Assembly (NCBI RefSeq): GCF_001422365.1
Contig: NZ_LMMT01000023.1
Location: 248,001-312,000 of the forward strand
Reading direction: 5' to 3'
DNA from: Pseudorhodoferax sp. Leaf265
GTDB taxonomy: Bacteria; Pseudomonadota; Gammaproteobacteria; Burkholderiales; Burkholderiaceae_C
DNA length: 64,000 nt
Every line of letters begins with the position of its first letter. Position 1 is the first letter of the stretch. The notes beneath the pieces are model-generated. The model was given only the letters and a program-made list of their open reading frames with translations. It was not told where the DNA came from and did no database searches. The position numbers were made by a program, and so were the translations under genes. This document shows positions 11,047-19,203 of the stretch, piece by piece.

Positions 11047-11110
11047 GCCGGCGCCCCGCGCGCTCCACCGCTTCACGCCCCTGGGACTTACCCTTGGTCC
11101 GCTGTGGATT

Positions 11111-11129
11111 TGGTCTAGTCGTCATACCA
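11111..11129. promoter_or_regulatory. Inverted repeat, possible operator upstream of apnO
   Basis: The imperfect palindrome TGGTCT-N7-ATACCA lies 92 bases before the apnO start, next to possible promoter elements. GntR/FCD regulators often bind TGGT/ACCA half sites, although with closer spacing, and such a regulator is encoded at the end of this gene set. The assignment is tentative. Confidence 0.3.
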
Positions 11130-11220
11130 TTACTCCACTACACATGGCCATCCGATCGACTGGATGGTCCGGAAGGTGCGCAAGCCGCGCTGATCCGCGC
11201 TTTTCACAACAGGAGACACG

Positions 11221-12051
11221 ATGACAACGACGATTGCCCTGCTCGGTGCGGGCGGAAAGATGGGCGTGCGCTTGGCGAAGAACCTGCAGGGTTCGCGCTT
11301 CGCGGTGCGCCATGTGGAAGTGGGCGAAGTCGGCCGCAAGCGGCTGCTGGACGAGGCCGGCATCGCCTGCGTGGACCAGGCCACCGCGCTGGACGGCGCG
11401 CAGGTCGTCATCCTCGCGGTGCCCGACACGCTGATCGGCAAGATCGCCCACGCCATCGCGCCGCAGCTGGCGCCCGGCACCATGGTGATGCTGCTCGATG
11501 CGGCGGCCCCGTTCGCTGGCCACCTGCCCGAGCGGGCCGACCTGGTGTACTTCGTCGCCCACCCCTGCCACCCGCCGATCTTCAGTGCGGACCTGCGCAA
11601 GGATGGGCTGCCCGACTTCTTCGGTGGCGGCCACGCGCCGCAATCGGTCGTCAGTGCGCTGATGCAGGGCGCGCCGGCCGACTTCGACCTCGGCGAGGAG
11701 ATCGCCAAGACCATCTACGCGCCCATCCTGCGCTCCTACCGCGTGACGGTGGAGCAGATGGCGCTGCTGGAACCCGGCCTGTCGGAAACCGTCTGCGCCA
11801 CGCTGCTGGACGTGATGCGCGAGGCCATGGACGAGGTCGTCAGCCGCGGGGTGCCGGCCGATGCCGCGCGCGACTTCCTGCTCGGCCACATGACCATCCT
11901 CTCGGCGGTGATCTTCCAGGAGATCCCTGGGCAGTTCTCCGACGCCTGTAACAAGGCCATCACCTTCGGCAAGCCACGGCTGATGCGCGAGGACTGGAAG
12001 GGCGTGTTCGAACGCGAGGAGATCGCCGAGAGCATCCGGCGCATCACCTGA
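11221..12051 (+). CDS. apnO: D-apionate oxidoisomerase-like dehydrogenase (ApnO family)
   Basis: A 276-residue NAD-dependent protein with a Rossmann N-terminus (IALLGAGGKMGVRLAKNL) and a phosphogluconate-dehydrogenase C-terminal-like domain. A typical segment is VYFVAHPCHPPIF. ApnO oxidises and rearranges D-apionate to 3-oxo-isoapionate. The assignment rests on the combination with a RuBisCO-like protein and a DUF1537 kinase downstream, which is the known transcarboxylase/hydrolase route for D-apionate. A CAGGAGACACG ribosome-binding site precedes the ATG. It is the first gene of a rightward operon (apnO, dctP, oiaX, oiaK, gntR). Substrate identity is inferred. Confidence 0.75.
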   Translation: MTTTIALLGAGGKMGVRLAKNLQGSRFAVRHVEVGEVGRKRLLDEAGIACVDQATALDGAQVVILAVPDTLIGKIAHAIAPQLAPGTMVMLLDAAAPFAGHLPERADLVYFVAHPCHPPIFSADLRKDGLPDFFGGGHAPQSVVSALMQGAPADFDLGEEIAKTIYAPILRSYRVTVEQMALLEPGLSETVCATLLDVMREAMDEVVSRGVPADAARDFLLGHMTILSAVIFQEIPGQFSDACNKAITFGKPRLMREDWKGVFEREEIAESIRRIT

Positions 12052-12088
12052 CGCCCGGCTTTCACGATCACAACCGAGGAGACACCCC

Positions 12089-13060
12089 ATGCCCTACACC
12101 ACCCGCACCGGCATCGCTGCCGCCCTGGCCCTGCTGGCCATCGGCGCCCAGGCCCAGACCGTGCTCAAGATCGGCTACACGCCGGCCAAGGACTCGCACT
12201 ACTGGGTCGGCGCCACGGCCTTCTGCGCCGAGGTCGAGAAGAACACCCAGAACCGCTTCAAGTGCCAGCAGTTCCCGAGCTCCGCGCTGGGTGGGGAGCG
12301 CGAGCAGATCGAGGCCGTGCAGCTGGGCACGCAGGACGCGGTGATCACGTCCACCGGCCCGGTCGGCAACTTCGTGCCGGAGGTCAAGATCGTCGACATC
12401 CCGTTCCTGTTCCGCGACTACGACCACGCGCGCAAGGTGTTCGACGGCCCCATCGGCCAGGACCTGCTGACCAAGTTCCCGCCCAAGGGCCTGGTCGCGC
12501 TGGTGTGGACCGAGAACGGCTTCCGCCACATCACCAACAGCCGCCGGCCCATCGTCAAGCCCGACGACACCAAGGGCCTGAAGGTGCGCACGATGGAAAA
12601 CAAGGTGCACATGGACGGCTACCGCACCTTCGGCATGCTGCCCACGCCGATGGCCTTCCCCGAGGTCTTCACGGCGCTGCAGCAAGGCACGGTGGACGGG
12701 CAGGAGAACCCGATCCCCGTGATCACCAGCTCCAAGTTCTCGCAGGTGCAAAAGCACCTGTCGCTGACCGGGCATGTCTACTCGCCCGCCCTGCTGCTGC
12801 TGTCCAACACGGTCTGGAGCAAGCTGTCGGAGGCGGACAAGCGCGTCTTCCTCGATGCTGCCAGGACCAGTGCCGCAGCGCAGCGCAAGAAGGTCGACGA
12901 GGACGATGCCAACGGCGTGGCCTTGCTGGAAAGCCAAGGCATGCAGGTGGTGCGCACCGTCGACAAGGCCGCGTTCCAGGAGGCGCTCAAGCCCGCCTAC
13001 GCGGCTTACGCCAAGGAGTTCGGCGCGGACAACATCAAGAAGATCCAGGACGTGAAGTAA
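12089..13060 (+). CDS. dctP: TRAP transporter substrate-binding protein DctP (orphan)
   Basis: A 323-residue periplasmic binding protein of the DctP type. Its Sec signal peptide ends AIGAQAQ near residue 23. Family motifs include VDIPFLFRDYDHARKVFDG, KGLKVRTMEN and GTVDGQENP. The ligand is probably the acid sugar handled by the surrounding genes. No DctQ or DctM permease gene lies beside it; the nearest pair, near 31-33.5 kb, already has its own binding protein. A GAGGAGACACC ribosome-binding site precedes the ATG. It sits between apnO and oiaX with gaps of 37 and 5 bases. Confidence 0.9.
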   Translation: MPYTTRTGIAAALALLAIGAQAQTVLKIGYTPAKDSHYWVGATAFCAEVEKNTQNRFKCQQFPSSALGGEREQIEAVQLGTQDAVITSTGPVGNFVPEVKIVDIPFLFRDYDHARKVFDGPIGQDLLTKFPPKGLVALVWTENGFRHITNSRRPIVKPDDTKGLKVRTMENKVHMDGYRTFGMLPTPMAFPEVFTALQQGTVDGQENPIPVITSSKFSQVQKHLSLTGHVYSPALLLLSNTVWSKLSEADKRVFLDAARTSAAAQRKKVDEDDANGVALLESQGMQVVRTVDKAAFQEALKPAYAAYAKEFGADNIKKIQDVK

Positions 13061-13065
13061 GCGGC

Positions 13066-14328
13066 ATGGCAGCCCGCTTCGAATCGCCCGACGGCCGCGT
13101 CCACGCCAGCTACTGGCTGGAGACCGGCGACCACCCGCAGCACGCCGCCGAGGTCATCGCGGGTGAGCAGTCCAGCGGCACCTTCACGGCCGTGCCGGGC
13201 GAGACGCCCGAGCTCAAGGCGCGCGCCGGTGCGCGCGTGGAACAGCTGGAGGTGATCGACCACAGCGACCGCCCCAGCCTGCCCGGCGGCATGGTGTCGG
13301 CACGCTACACGCGCTGCCGGCTCACGCTGTCCTGGCCGCTCGAGAACTTCGGGCCTTCGCTGCCCAGCCTGGTATCGACCGTGGCCGGCAACCTGTTCGA
13401 GCTGCGCCAGGTCTCGGGGCTGCGGCTGCTGGACCTGCGCCTGCCGGCCGCGTTCGCCGCCGCCGCGCCGGGCCCGGCCTTCGGCATCGCCGGCACGCGC
13501 CGACTGGCCGGCGTGGCGACAGGCCCGCTGATCGGCACCATCGTCAAGCCCAGCGTGGGCCTGTCGCCGGCGCAGACGGCCGACACCGTGCGCCTGCTGG
13601 TCGCAGGCGGCATCGACTTCGTCAAGGACGACGAACTGCAGGCCGACGGCCCGCACTGCCCGTTCGACGAGCGCGCGCGCGCCGTGATGCAGGTCGTCAA
13701 CGAAGCGGCCGACCGCAGCGGCCGCAAGGCCATGGTGGCCTTCAACATCACCGGCGACCTGGACGAGATGCGGCGCCGCCACGACCTCGTGCGCGCGCTT
13801 GGCGGCACCTGCGTGATGGTGAACCTGAACGCCATCGGCATCGCCGGCCTGCTGGCCTTGCGCAAGCACGCGCAACTGCCGATCCACGCCCACCGCGCCG
13901 GCTGGGGCTATTTGTCGCGCAGCCCGGCCCTGGGCTGGGACTACGCGCCCTGGCAACTGCTGTGGCGCCTGGCCGGCGCCGACCACCTGCACGTCAACGG
14001 CCTGGCCAACAAGTTCAGCGAGCCCGACGACAGCGTCATCGCCGCTGCGCAAGCGGTGCTGGCGCCCGCCTTCGACGACCATCCCATGGCCGCCATGCCC
14101 GTGTTCAGTTCCGGCCAGACCGGGCTGCAGGCCGCGCCCACGCATGCGGCCATCGGCGGCTGCGACCTGATCCACGCGGCCGGCGGCGGCATCCTGGGCC
14201 ACCCGGGCGGCATCCAGGCCGGCGTGGCCGCGATGCGCCAGGCCTGGGACGCGGCGCAGGCCGGCGTGCCACTGGCGCAGCACGCGCGCCGACACGCCGA
14301 ACTGCAGGCCGCGCTGGGGGTCTGGTGA
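13066..14328 (+). CDS. oiaX: RuBisCO-like protein, probable 3-oxo-isoapionate-4-phosphate transcarboxylase/hydrolase
   Basis: A 420-residue RuBisCO large-subunit-like protein. The active-site lysine/acid set is visible: K161 in IVKPSVGLS, and K187, D189 and E190 in FVKDDE, where K187 would be carbamylated and D/E bind magnesium. The second lysine of the IKPK motif of true RuBisCO is Ser here, so carboxylation is not expected. OiaX-type proteins convert 3-oxo-isoapionate 4-phosphate and water to 3-phosphoglycerate and glycolate. The neighbouring ApnO-like and DUF1537 genes fit that pathway. Its TGA overlaps the next ATG (TGATG), indicating translational coupling to the kinase. Other RuBisCO-like functions, such as 4-carbon acid-sugar use, remain possible. 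Confidence 0.82.
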   Translation: MAARFESPDGRVHASYWLETGDHPQHAAEVIAGEQSSGTFTAVPGETPELKARAGARVEQLEVIDHSDRPSLPGGMVSARYTRCRLTLSWPLENFGPSLPSLVSTVAGNLFELRQVSGLRLLDLRLPAAFAAAAPGPAFGIAGTRRLAGVATGPLIGTIVKPSVGLSPAQTADTVRLLVAGGIDFVKDDELQADGPHCPFDERARAVMQVVNEAADRSGRKAMVAFNITGDLDEMRRRHDLVRALGGTCVMVNLNAIGIAGLLALRKHAQLPIHAHRAGWGYLSRSPALGWDYAPWQLLWRLAGADHLHVNGLANKFSEPDDSVIAAAQAVLAPAFDDHPMAAMPVFSSGQTGLQAAPTHAAIGGCDLIHAAGGGILGHPGGIQAGVAAMRQAWDAAQAGVPLAQHARRHAELQAALGVW

Positions 14329-15716
14329 TGGCGGCACCGACGCTGCCGTCCGGTCTGCTGCTGGCCTACTACGGCGACGACTTCACGGGTTCCACCGATG
14401 TGCTGGAGGCGTTCACGGCGGCCGGCGTGCCCACCGTGCTGTTCCTGCAGACGCCGGATGCGGCCGCGCTGGCCCGCTTTCCGCAGGCGCGCTGCGTGGG
14501 CCTGGCCGGCACCTCGCGTGGCCGCGACCCGGCCTGGATGCAGGTGCACCTGCGCCCGGCCCTGCAAGCGCTGGCCGGGCTCGGCGCGCCGCTGCTGCAG
14601 TACAAGGTCTGCTCCACCTTCGATTCTTCTCCGGGCACCGGTTCGATCGGCTGCGCCATCGACATCGGCGTGCCGCTGATGCCCGGCCGCTGGTCGCCCA
14701 TGGTGGTCGGCGCACCGCGGCTGGGCCGCTACCAGGCCTTCGGCAACCTGTTCGCGGTGGCCGACGGCCAGGGCTGGCGGCTGGACCGCCACCCGACCAT
14801 GTCGCGCCACCCGGTCACGCCCATGGCCGAGGCCGACCTGCGCCGCCACCTGGGCGCGCAGACCGGGCGGCCGCGCGCGCTCGTGGATTTCACGCAGCTC
14901 CAGGCCGGGCACGGCGCGCAGGCGCTCGCCCAGTGCCTGCAGGACAGCAGCACGCCACCCGTGGTGCTGATCGATGTGCTGGACGAGCAGACGTTGGCCG
15001 AGGCCGGCCGCCTGGTCTGGGAGCAACGCGGCGCGGGCGTGTTCACAGCGTCCTCCTCCGGCCTGCAGTACGCGCTGGCGGCCTGGTGGCGCGCGCAGGG
15101 CCTGCTGCCCGCGGCCGCGCCCTTGCCGGCGGCCAGGCCGGCCGGCCGCATCGCGGCCGTCAGCGGCAGCTGCTCGCCCGCCACGGCACGGCAGATCGAC
15201 CAGGCTGAGGCCGACGGCTTCGCGCTGCTGCGGATCGACCTGGCGCGCGCGCTGGGCACCGGGGCGCAGGCGGAGCTGGTGCGGGTGCTCGATGCGGCCT
15301 GCGCGGCGCTGGACCGGGGCACCAGCCCGCTGCTCTACACCGCGCGCGGCCCCGACGATCCGGCCGTGCAGGCCTTCGATGCCACCGCCGCCAGCGCCGG
15401 CCTGTCGCGCGCGCAGGCCGCCCAGCGCACCGGCGAACTGCTGGCCACGCTGGTGCGCGCCTTGCTGGAGCGCGTGCCTGCGTTGCGCCGCATCGCCGTG
15501 GCCGGTGGCGACAGTTCCGGCGAGGTGGCGGCCGCACTCGGCATCACGGCGCTGACGGTGGCGGCGGGCCTGGCGCCCGGCGCGCCGCTGTGCCGCGCCT
15601 GGTCGGCCGTGCCTGCGCGCGATGGCCTGGAGATCGTGCTCAAGGGCGGCCAGATGGGCGGGGCCGACTTCTTCGCCCGGGTGCGCGACGGGGCCCTGCA
15701 TCCGGCAGCCGGATAA
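14328..15716 (+). CDS. oiaK: DUF1537 four-carbon acid-sugar kinase family, probable 3-oxo-isoapionate kinase
   Basis: A 462-residue DUF1537 kinase. The N-terminal substrate domain carries the GDDFTGSTD signature at residues 16-24. The C-terminal nucleotide-binding domain shows AVSGSCSPATARQI and GLEIVLKGGQMGG. In the D-apionate pathway OiaK phosphorylates 3-oxo-isoapionate, giving the substrate of the RuBisCO-like protein encoded one base earlier. Related kinases act on threonate, erythronate or tetronate, so substrate choice is inferred from context. The ATG overlaps the oiaX stop codon. Confidence 0.8.
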   Translation: MAAPTLPSGLLLAYYGDDFTGSTDVLEAFTAAGVPTVLFLQTPDAAALARFPQARCVGLAGTSRGRDPAWMQVHLRPALQALAGLGAPLLQYKVCSTFDSSPGTGSIGCAIDIGVPLMPGRWSPMVVGAPRLGRYQAFGNLFAVADGQGWRLDRHPTMSRHPVTPMAEADLRRHLGAQTGRPRALVDFTQLQAGHGAQALAQCLQDSSTPPVVLIDVLDEQTLAEAGRLVWEQRGAGVFTASSSGLQYALAAWWRAQGLLPAAAPLPAARPAGRIAAVSGSCSPATARQIDQAEADGFALLRIDLARALGTGAQAELVRVLDAACAALDRGTSPLLYTARGPDDPAVQAFDATAASAGLSRAQAAQRTGELLATLVRALLERVPALRRIAVAGGDSSGEVAAALGITALTVAAGLAPGAPLCRAWSAVPARDGLEIVLKGGQMGGADFFARVRDGALHPAAG

Positions 15717-15752
15717 TGCGCCGGCACCACCCTGCCCGTCCCCGCCTTTCGC

Positions 15753-16481
15753 ATGAGCACCACCGGCCCGATCCAGAAACGCAAGCTCTACCAGGAGGTG
15801 CGGGATCGCCTGATGGCGCGCATCGAAAGCGGCGAGATCCGCCCCGGCGAGCAGTTGCCGCCCGAGCGCGAACTCATGGATTTGTACGGCGTGGGCCGGC
15901 CCGCCGTGCGCGAGGCGCTGCAGGCCATGGAGCGCTCGGGCATCGTGGAGATCTCGCACGGCGAGCGCGCGCGCGTGGTCGTGCCCACGGCCGACGACCT
16001 GATCCGCCAGATCGGCAGCGGCGCGCGGCACCTGCTGAGCATGCAGCCCGACACGCTGGAGCATCTCAAGGACGCGCGGGTGTTCCTGGAAGCCGGCACC
16101 GCCCGCATGGCGGCCGCGCGTGCCACGCCCGAGGACGTGGCGGCCCTGCAAACGCGCATCGCCGAGCACGAGGCCTCGCTGGCCGAGCTGGACCGCTTCC
16201 TCGACCGCGACATGGCCTTCCACCGCGAGATCGCGCGCATCAGCGGCAACCCGATCTTCCCGGCCATCGTGGAGGCCATCTTCCGCTGGGGCAGCGACTA
16301 CTACCAGCCGCTGGTGCGCGCGCCCGGCGCCGAGCAACTCACGCTGGCCGAGCACCGGCGCATCGTCGATGCGATCGCGGCGCACGATGGCGACGCGGCC
16401 GAACAGGCCATGCGTGCCCACCTGCTGCGCTCCAACGCAATGTACCAGCGCATCGCGCAGCAGCAGCGGACCGCTGGCTGA
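15753..16481 (+). CDS. GntR-family regulator with FCD domain (FadR-like)
   Basis: A 242-residue regulator with an N-terminal winged-helix (RLMARIESGEIRPGEQLPPE and the recognition region VGRPAVREALQAM, residues 10-75). The C-terminal FCD ligand domain has metal-type His positions in MAFHREIARI and LAEHRRIVDAI. FCD regulators usually repress a catabolic operon until its substrate or an intermediate binds. It lies 36 bases after oiaK and almost certainly controls the acid-sugar operon and itself. It ends two bases before the convergent dehydrogenase stop codon. Confidence 0.9.
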   Translation: MSTTGPIQKRKLYQEVRDRLMARIESGEIRPGEQLPPERELMDLYGVGRPAVREALQAMERSGIVEISHGERARVVVPTADDLIRQIGSGARHLLSMQPDTLEHLKDARVFLEAGTARMAAARATPEDVAALQTRIAEHEASLAELDRFLDRDMAFHREIARISGNPIFPAIVEAIFRWGSDYYQPLVRAPGAEQLTLAEHRRIVDAIAAHDGDAAEQAMRAHLLRSNAMYQRIAQQQRTAG

Positions 16482-16483
16482 AC

Positions 16484-17569
16484 TCAGCGCAGGCGCCGGC
16501 AGATCGCGGCGGTCATCTCGGTGCAGCTGGCCTGCCCGCCCAGGTCGCGCGGCACCACACGGCCCTCGGCCAGCACCGCTTCCACGGCCTGTTCGACCCG
16601 CGCGGCGCCCGCGTGCAGCGCCTCGTCGCCATGCTGCTCGCCGAGCCAGCGCAGCATCAGCGCACCCGACAGCACGGTGGCGACCGGGCTGGCCAGGTTC
16701 TGGCCCGCGATGTCGGGCGCCGAACCGTGCGCGCCCTGGAACAGGCCATGGCGTTCGCCGAGCTCGGCCGAGGCCGCGATGCCCAGGCCGCCCACGGTGC
16801 CGGCACCCAGGTCGGAGATGATGTCGCCGAACATGTTCTCGGCCACGACCACGTCGTAGAAGTCGGGCTTCTTGAGCATGTGCACGGTGATCGCATCGGC
16901 ATAGGCGTAGTCGATCTCCACGTCCGAGTAGCCGGCCGCCACCTCGTCGCAGACGGCGCGGAAGAACGCATAGCTGCGCAGGATGTTGGCCTTGTCGCAG
17001 ACCGTCACGCGGCGCTTGCCGTCGCGCGGTGCACCCTGGCGCCGGCGCGCCAGGTCGAACGAGAACCTGGCCACGCGCTCCGTGCCCTTGCGCGTGACGA
17101 CCAGTTGGTCGGTGACCACCTCGCCGCGCAGGTTCACGCCCGCACCGCGGCTGGCGTACAGGCCCTCGGTGTTCTCGCGCACGATCACATAGTCGATCTG
17201 GCCTGCCTGCCAGCCCGACAGCGGCGACTGCACACCCGCGTACAGCCGGATCGGTCGCACATTGGCGAACAGGTCCAGCTTGAAGCGCAGCTGCAGGTGC
17301 AGGTCGTTGCCGACCTCGGTGCCGTCCGGATAGGTCACGCCCGGCAGGCCGGCCGCCCCGTGCAGCATGGCGTGCATGCCCTTGCACGCCGCGAAGGTAT
17401 CGTCGGGCAGCACGGCGCCGCTGCGCTGGTAGTGCAAGGCCCCGCCATCGAAGTTGGCAAAGCGCAGCACGCTGGCGCCGCACGCCTCGGTGAGCACGGT
17501 GACGGCGGCCCGGCACACCTCCGGGCCAATGCCGTCGCCTTCGATGGTCGCGATGTCGTAGCTGCGCAT
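16484..17569 (-). CDS. Isocitrate/isopropylmalate dehydrogenase-family protein
   Basis: A 361-residue beta-decarboxylating dehydrogenase. The N-terminus IATIEGDGIGPEV and the signature region ENMFGDIISDLGAGTVGGLGI with GLFQGAHGSAPDIAGQN identify the family. It probably oxidises a 2-hydroxyacid such as malate, tartrate or a related acid sugar with NAD. The start at 17569 has a GAGGAG ribosome-binding site. It is convergent with the GntR gene and divergent from the next dehydrogenase, with a 98-base shared promoter region. It is outside the core apionate set, so its link to that pathway is unproven. True leuB genes usually lie beside leuCD, which are absent here. Confidence 0.85.
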   Translation of the reverse strand: MRSYDIATIEGDGIGPEVCRAAVTVLTEACGASVLRFANFDGGALHYQRSGAVLPDDTFAACKGMHAMLHGAAGLPGVTYPDGTEVGNDLHLQLRFKLDLFANVRPIRLYAGVQSPLSGWQAGQIDYVIVRENTEGLYASRGAGVNLRGEVVTDQLVVTRKGTERVARFSFDLARRRQGAPRDGKRRVTVCDKANILRSYAFFRAVCDEVAAGYSDVEIDYAYADAITVHMLKKPDFYDVVVAENMFGDIISDLGAGTVGGLGIAASAELGERHGLFQGAHGSAPDIAGQNLASPVATVLSGALMLRWLGEQHGDEALHAGAARVEQAVEAVLAEGRVVPRDLGGQASCTEMTAAICRRLR

Positions 17570-17667
17570 GGCTGTCTCGTCTCCTCGGTGGTTGGCCGAC
17601 GAATATGCCAGACAATCCCGCGCCGCAGGCCCCCTTTCCCTCTCCGCCAACACGCAAGGACAACGGC

Positions 17668-18543
17668 ATGAAACAGAAGATCGGCATGATCGGCATCGGC
17701 CTCATGGGCCACGGCATCGCCCGCAACATCGCCAGGCACGGTTACCCGCTCACGGTGCTCGAACATGCCGGCAACCAGCCGCTGGACGAGCTCAAGGCGG
17801 CCGGTGTCACCACGCAGACCAGCGCCAAGGACGTGGCCGCCGCCTCCGAGGTCGTGATCCTGTGCGTGACGGGCACGCCCCAGGTCGAGGCCGTGCTGCT
17901 GGGAGCGGGCGGCGTGCTGGAGGGCCTGAAGCCCGGCACCGTGGTGATCGATTGCTCCACGGCGGTACCGACCTCCACCGAACGCGTGGCCCAGGCCGTG
18001 CAGGCCGCGGGTGGCCGCTTCCTGGACACGCCCATGACGCGCACGCCCAAGGAGGCGCATGAGGGTCGGCTCAATCTGCTGGTCGGTGGCGACGCAGCGC
18101 TGTTCGCCGAATGCCGGCCCATCCTGGCCTGCTTCGCCGAGAACATCACGCACGCCGGCCCCATCGGCGCGGGCCACCGCATGAAGCTGTTGCACAACTA
18201 CGTCTCGCTGGGCTTCGTGACCTTGCTGGCCGAGGCCGCGGCCTGCGCGCAGCGTGCCGGGGTGGCGCCCGAGGTCTTCGTCGACGTGCTGGCCAAGGGC
18301 GGCGGCGGCGGCGCGGCGCTGGAACGGCTCAAGCCCTTCCTGCTGGCCCAGGACAGCTCGGGCCTGCGCTTTTCCATGTCCAACGCGCTCAAGGACCTGG
18401 GCTACTACACGCAGATGGCCGAGGACGGCGGTGCCGCGCGCGACGTGGCGCAGGGCGTGCGCCAGACGCTGGAGCAGGCGGTGCAGGCCGGCAACGGCGA
18501 TCGCCTGCTGCCCGAGCTCGTGGCGCTGCTGGCGGCGCGCTGA
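17668..18543 (+). CDS. 3-hydroxyisobutyrate dehydrogenase-family NAD(P)-dependent oxidoreductase
   Basis: A 291-residue beta-hydroxyacid dehydrogenase of the GarR/MmsB group. The Rossmann fold is at the start (MIGIGLMGHGIARNI), the substrate-binding segment reads DTPMTRTPKEAHEG, and the catalytic Lys lies in GAGHRMKLLHNY. A likely role is tartronate-semialdehyde or threonate-type oxidoreduction. It could process glycolate-derived products of the apionate pathway, but that is inference. An AAGGA ribosome-binding site lies eight bases before the ATG. The gene is divergent from the isopropylmalate-type dehydrogenase gene. Confidence 0.87.
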   Translation: MKQKIGMIGIGLMGHGIARNIARHGYPLTVLEHAGNQPLDELKAAGVTTQTSAKDVAAASEVVILCVTGTPQVEAVLLGAGGVLEGLKPGTVVIDCSTAVPTSTERVAQAVQAAGGRFLDTPMTRTPKEAHEGRLNLLVGGDAALFAECRPILACFAENITHAGPIGAGHRMKLLHNYVSLGFVTLLAEAAACAQRAGVAPEVFVDVLAKGGGGGAALERLKPFLLAQDSSGLRFSMSNALKDLGYYTQMAEDGGAARDVAQGVRQTLEQAVQAGNGDRLLPELVALLAAR

Positions 18544-18617
18544 CCCCGGCGCCGGCCGTGTCACCGGGCGTGGTGATAATGGCCGCACGCCCGCCTCTTC
18601 CAAGACAGGAACACGCT

Positions 18618-19187
18618 TTGAACAAGATCCTCGCCGCCGCATTGCTGGTCGCAGCCAGCACCCTGGCCCACGCCGAAACCTCGCCCGCCAAGAAGGAGCT
18701 CATCGCCAAGGTGCTGCAGCTGCAACGCCCCATCGTCGAGACCCAGGTGCGCGGACTGGCCGAGCGGCCGGCCGTGGCGATCATGCAGTCGGTCAATGCC
18801 GTGATCCAGCAGCGCGTGCCGCTGGAAAAGCGCGAGGCGCTGATCCGCGAGGTGCAGGCCGACGTGCGCAAGTTCGTGGAGGAAAGCACGCCTGTCCTGC
18901 GTGAAGGCGCGGTGCGCCTGCTGCCCTCGACCACCGGCGCCGTGCTGGAGGCCAAGTTCTCCGAAGCCGAACTCAAGCAGCTGATCGGCGCGCTGGAGGC
19001 CCCGGCCTTCCGCAAGTACCAGCAGATCAACGAAGAGATGTTCCGCCCGCTGGCCGAGAAGCTCGGCCCCGAGGTGCGCGGCGACATGGAGCCCAAGCTC
19101 AAGGCGCTGGAAGCCAGCATCCGCAAGAAGCTGGACGCCGCCATCGGCACGCCTGAAGCCGCCCCGGCGCCCGCCGCCAAGCCCTGA
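18618..19187 (+). CDS. DUF2059-type exported protein
   Basis: A 189-residue exported protein with a signal peptide (NKILAAALLVAASTLAHAE) and a helical mature part rich in Lys/Glu, ending in a Pro/Ala tail (APAPAAKP). The TTG at 18618 is chosen as start because CAGGA lies eight bases upstream and it gives an ideal signal peptide; an in-frame ATG at 18579 would add 13 residues. The pattern of repeated helices around RPIVETQVRGLAERP resembles DUF2059 proteins of unknown function. It ends 17 bases from the convergent RTX gene. Confidence 0.7.
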   Translation: MNKILAAALLVAASTLAHAETSPAKKELIAKVLQLQRPIVETQVRGLAERPAVAIMQSVNAVIQQRVPLEKREALIREVQADVRKFVEESTPVLREGAVRLLPSTTGAVLEAKFSEAELKQLIGALEAPAFRKYQQINEEMFRPLAEKLGPEVRGDMEPKLKALEASIRKKLDAAIGTPEAAPAPAAKP

Positions 19188-19203
19188 GCCGTGTCAGGCC
19201 AAC

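Noticed and set aside
13066-14328. Functional RuBisCO for carbon fixation
   Set aside because: The second lysine of the IKPK motif is Ser and no small subunit or phosphoribulokinase gene is present.
13941-17729. 1262-codon open frame on the minus strand across oiaX, oiaK and gntR
   Set aside because: Arg/Gly/Ala-rich shadow of well-supported plus-strand genes.
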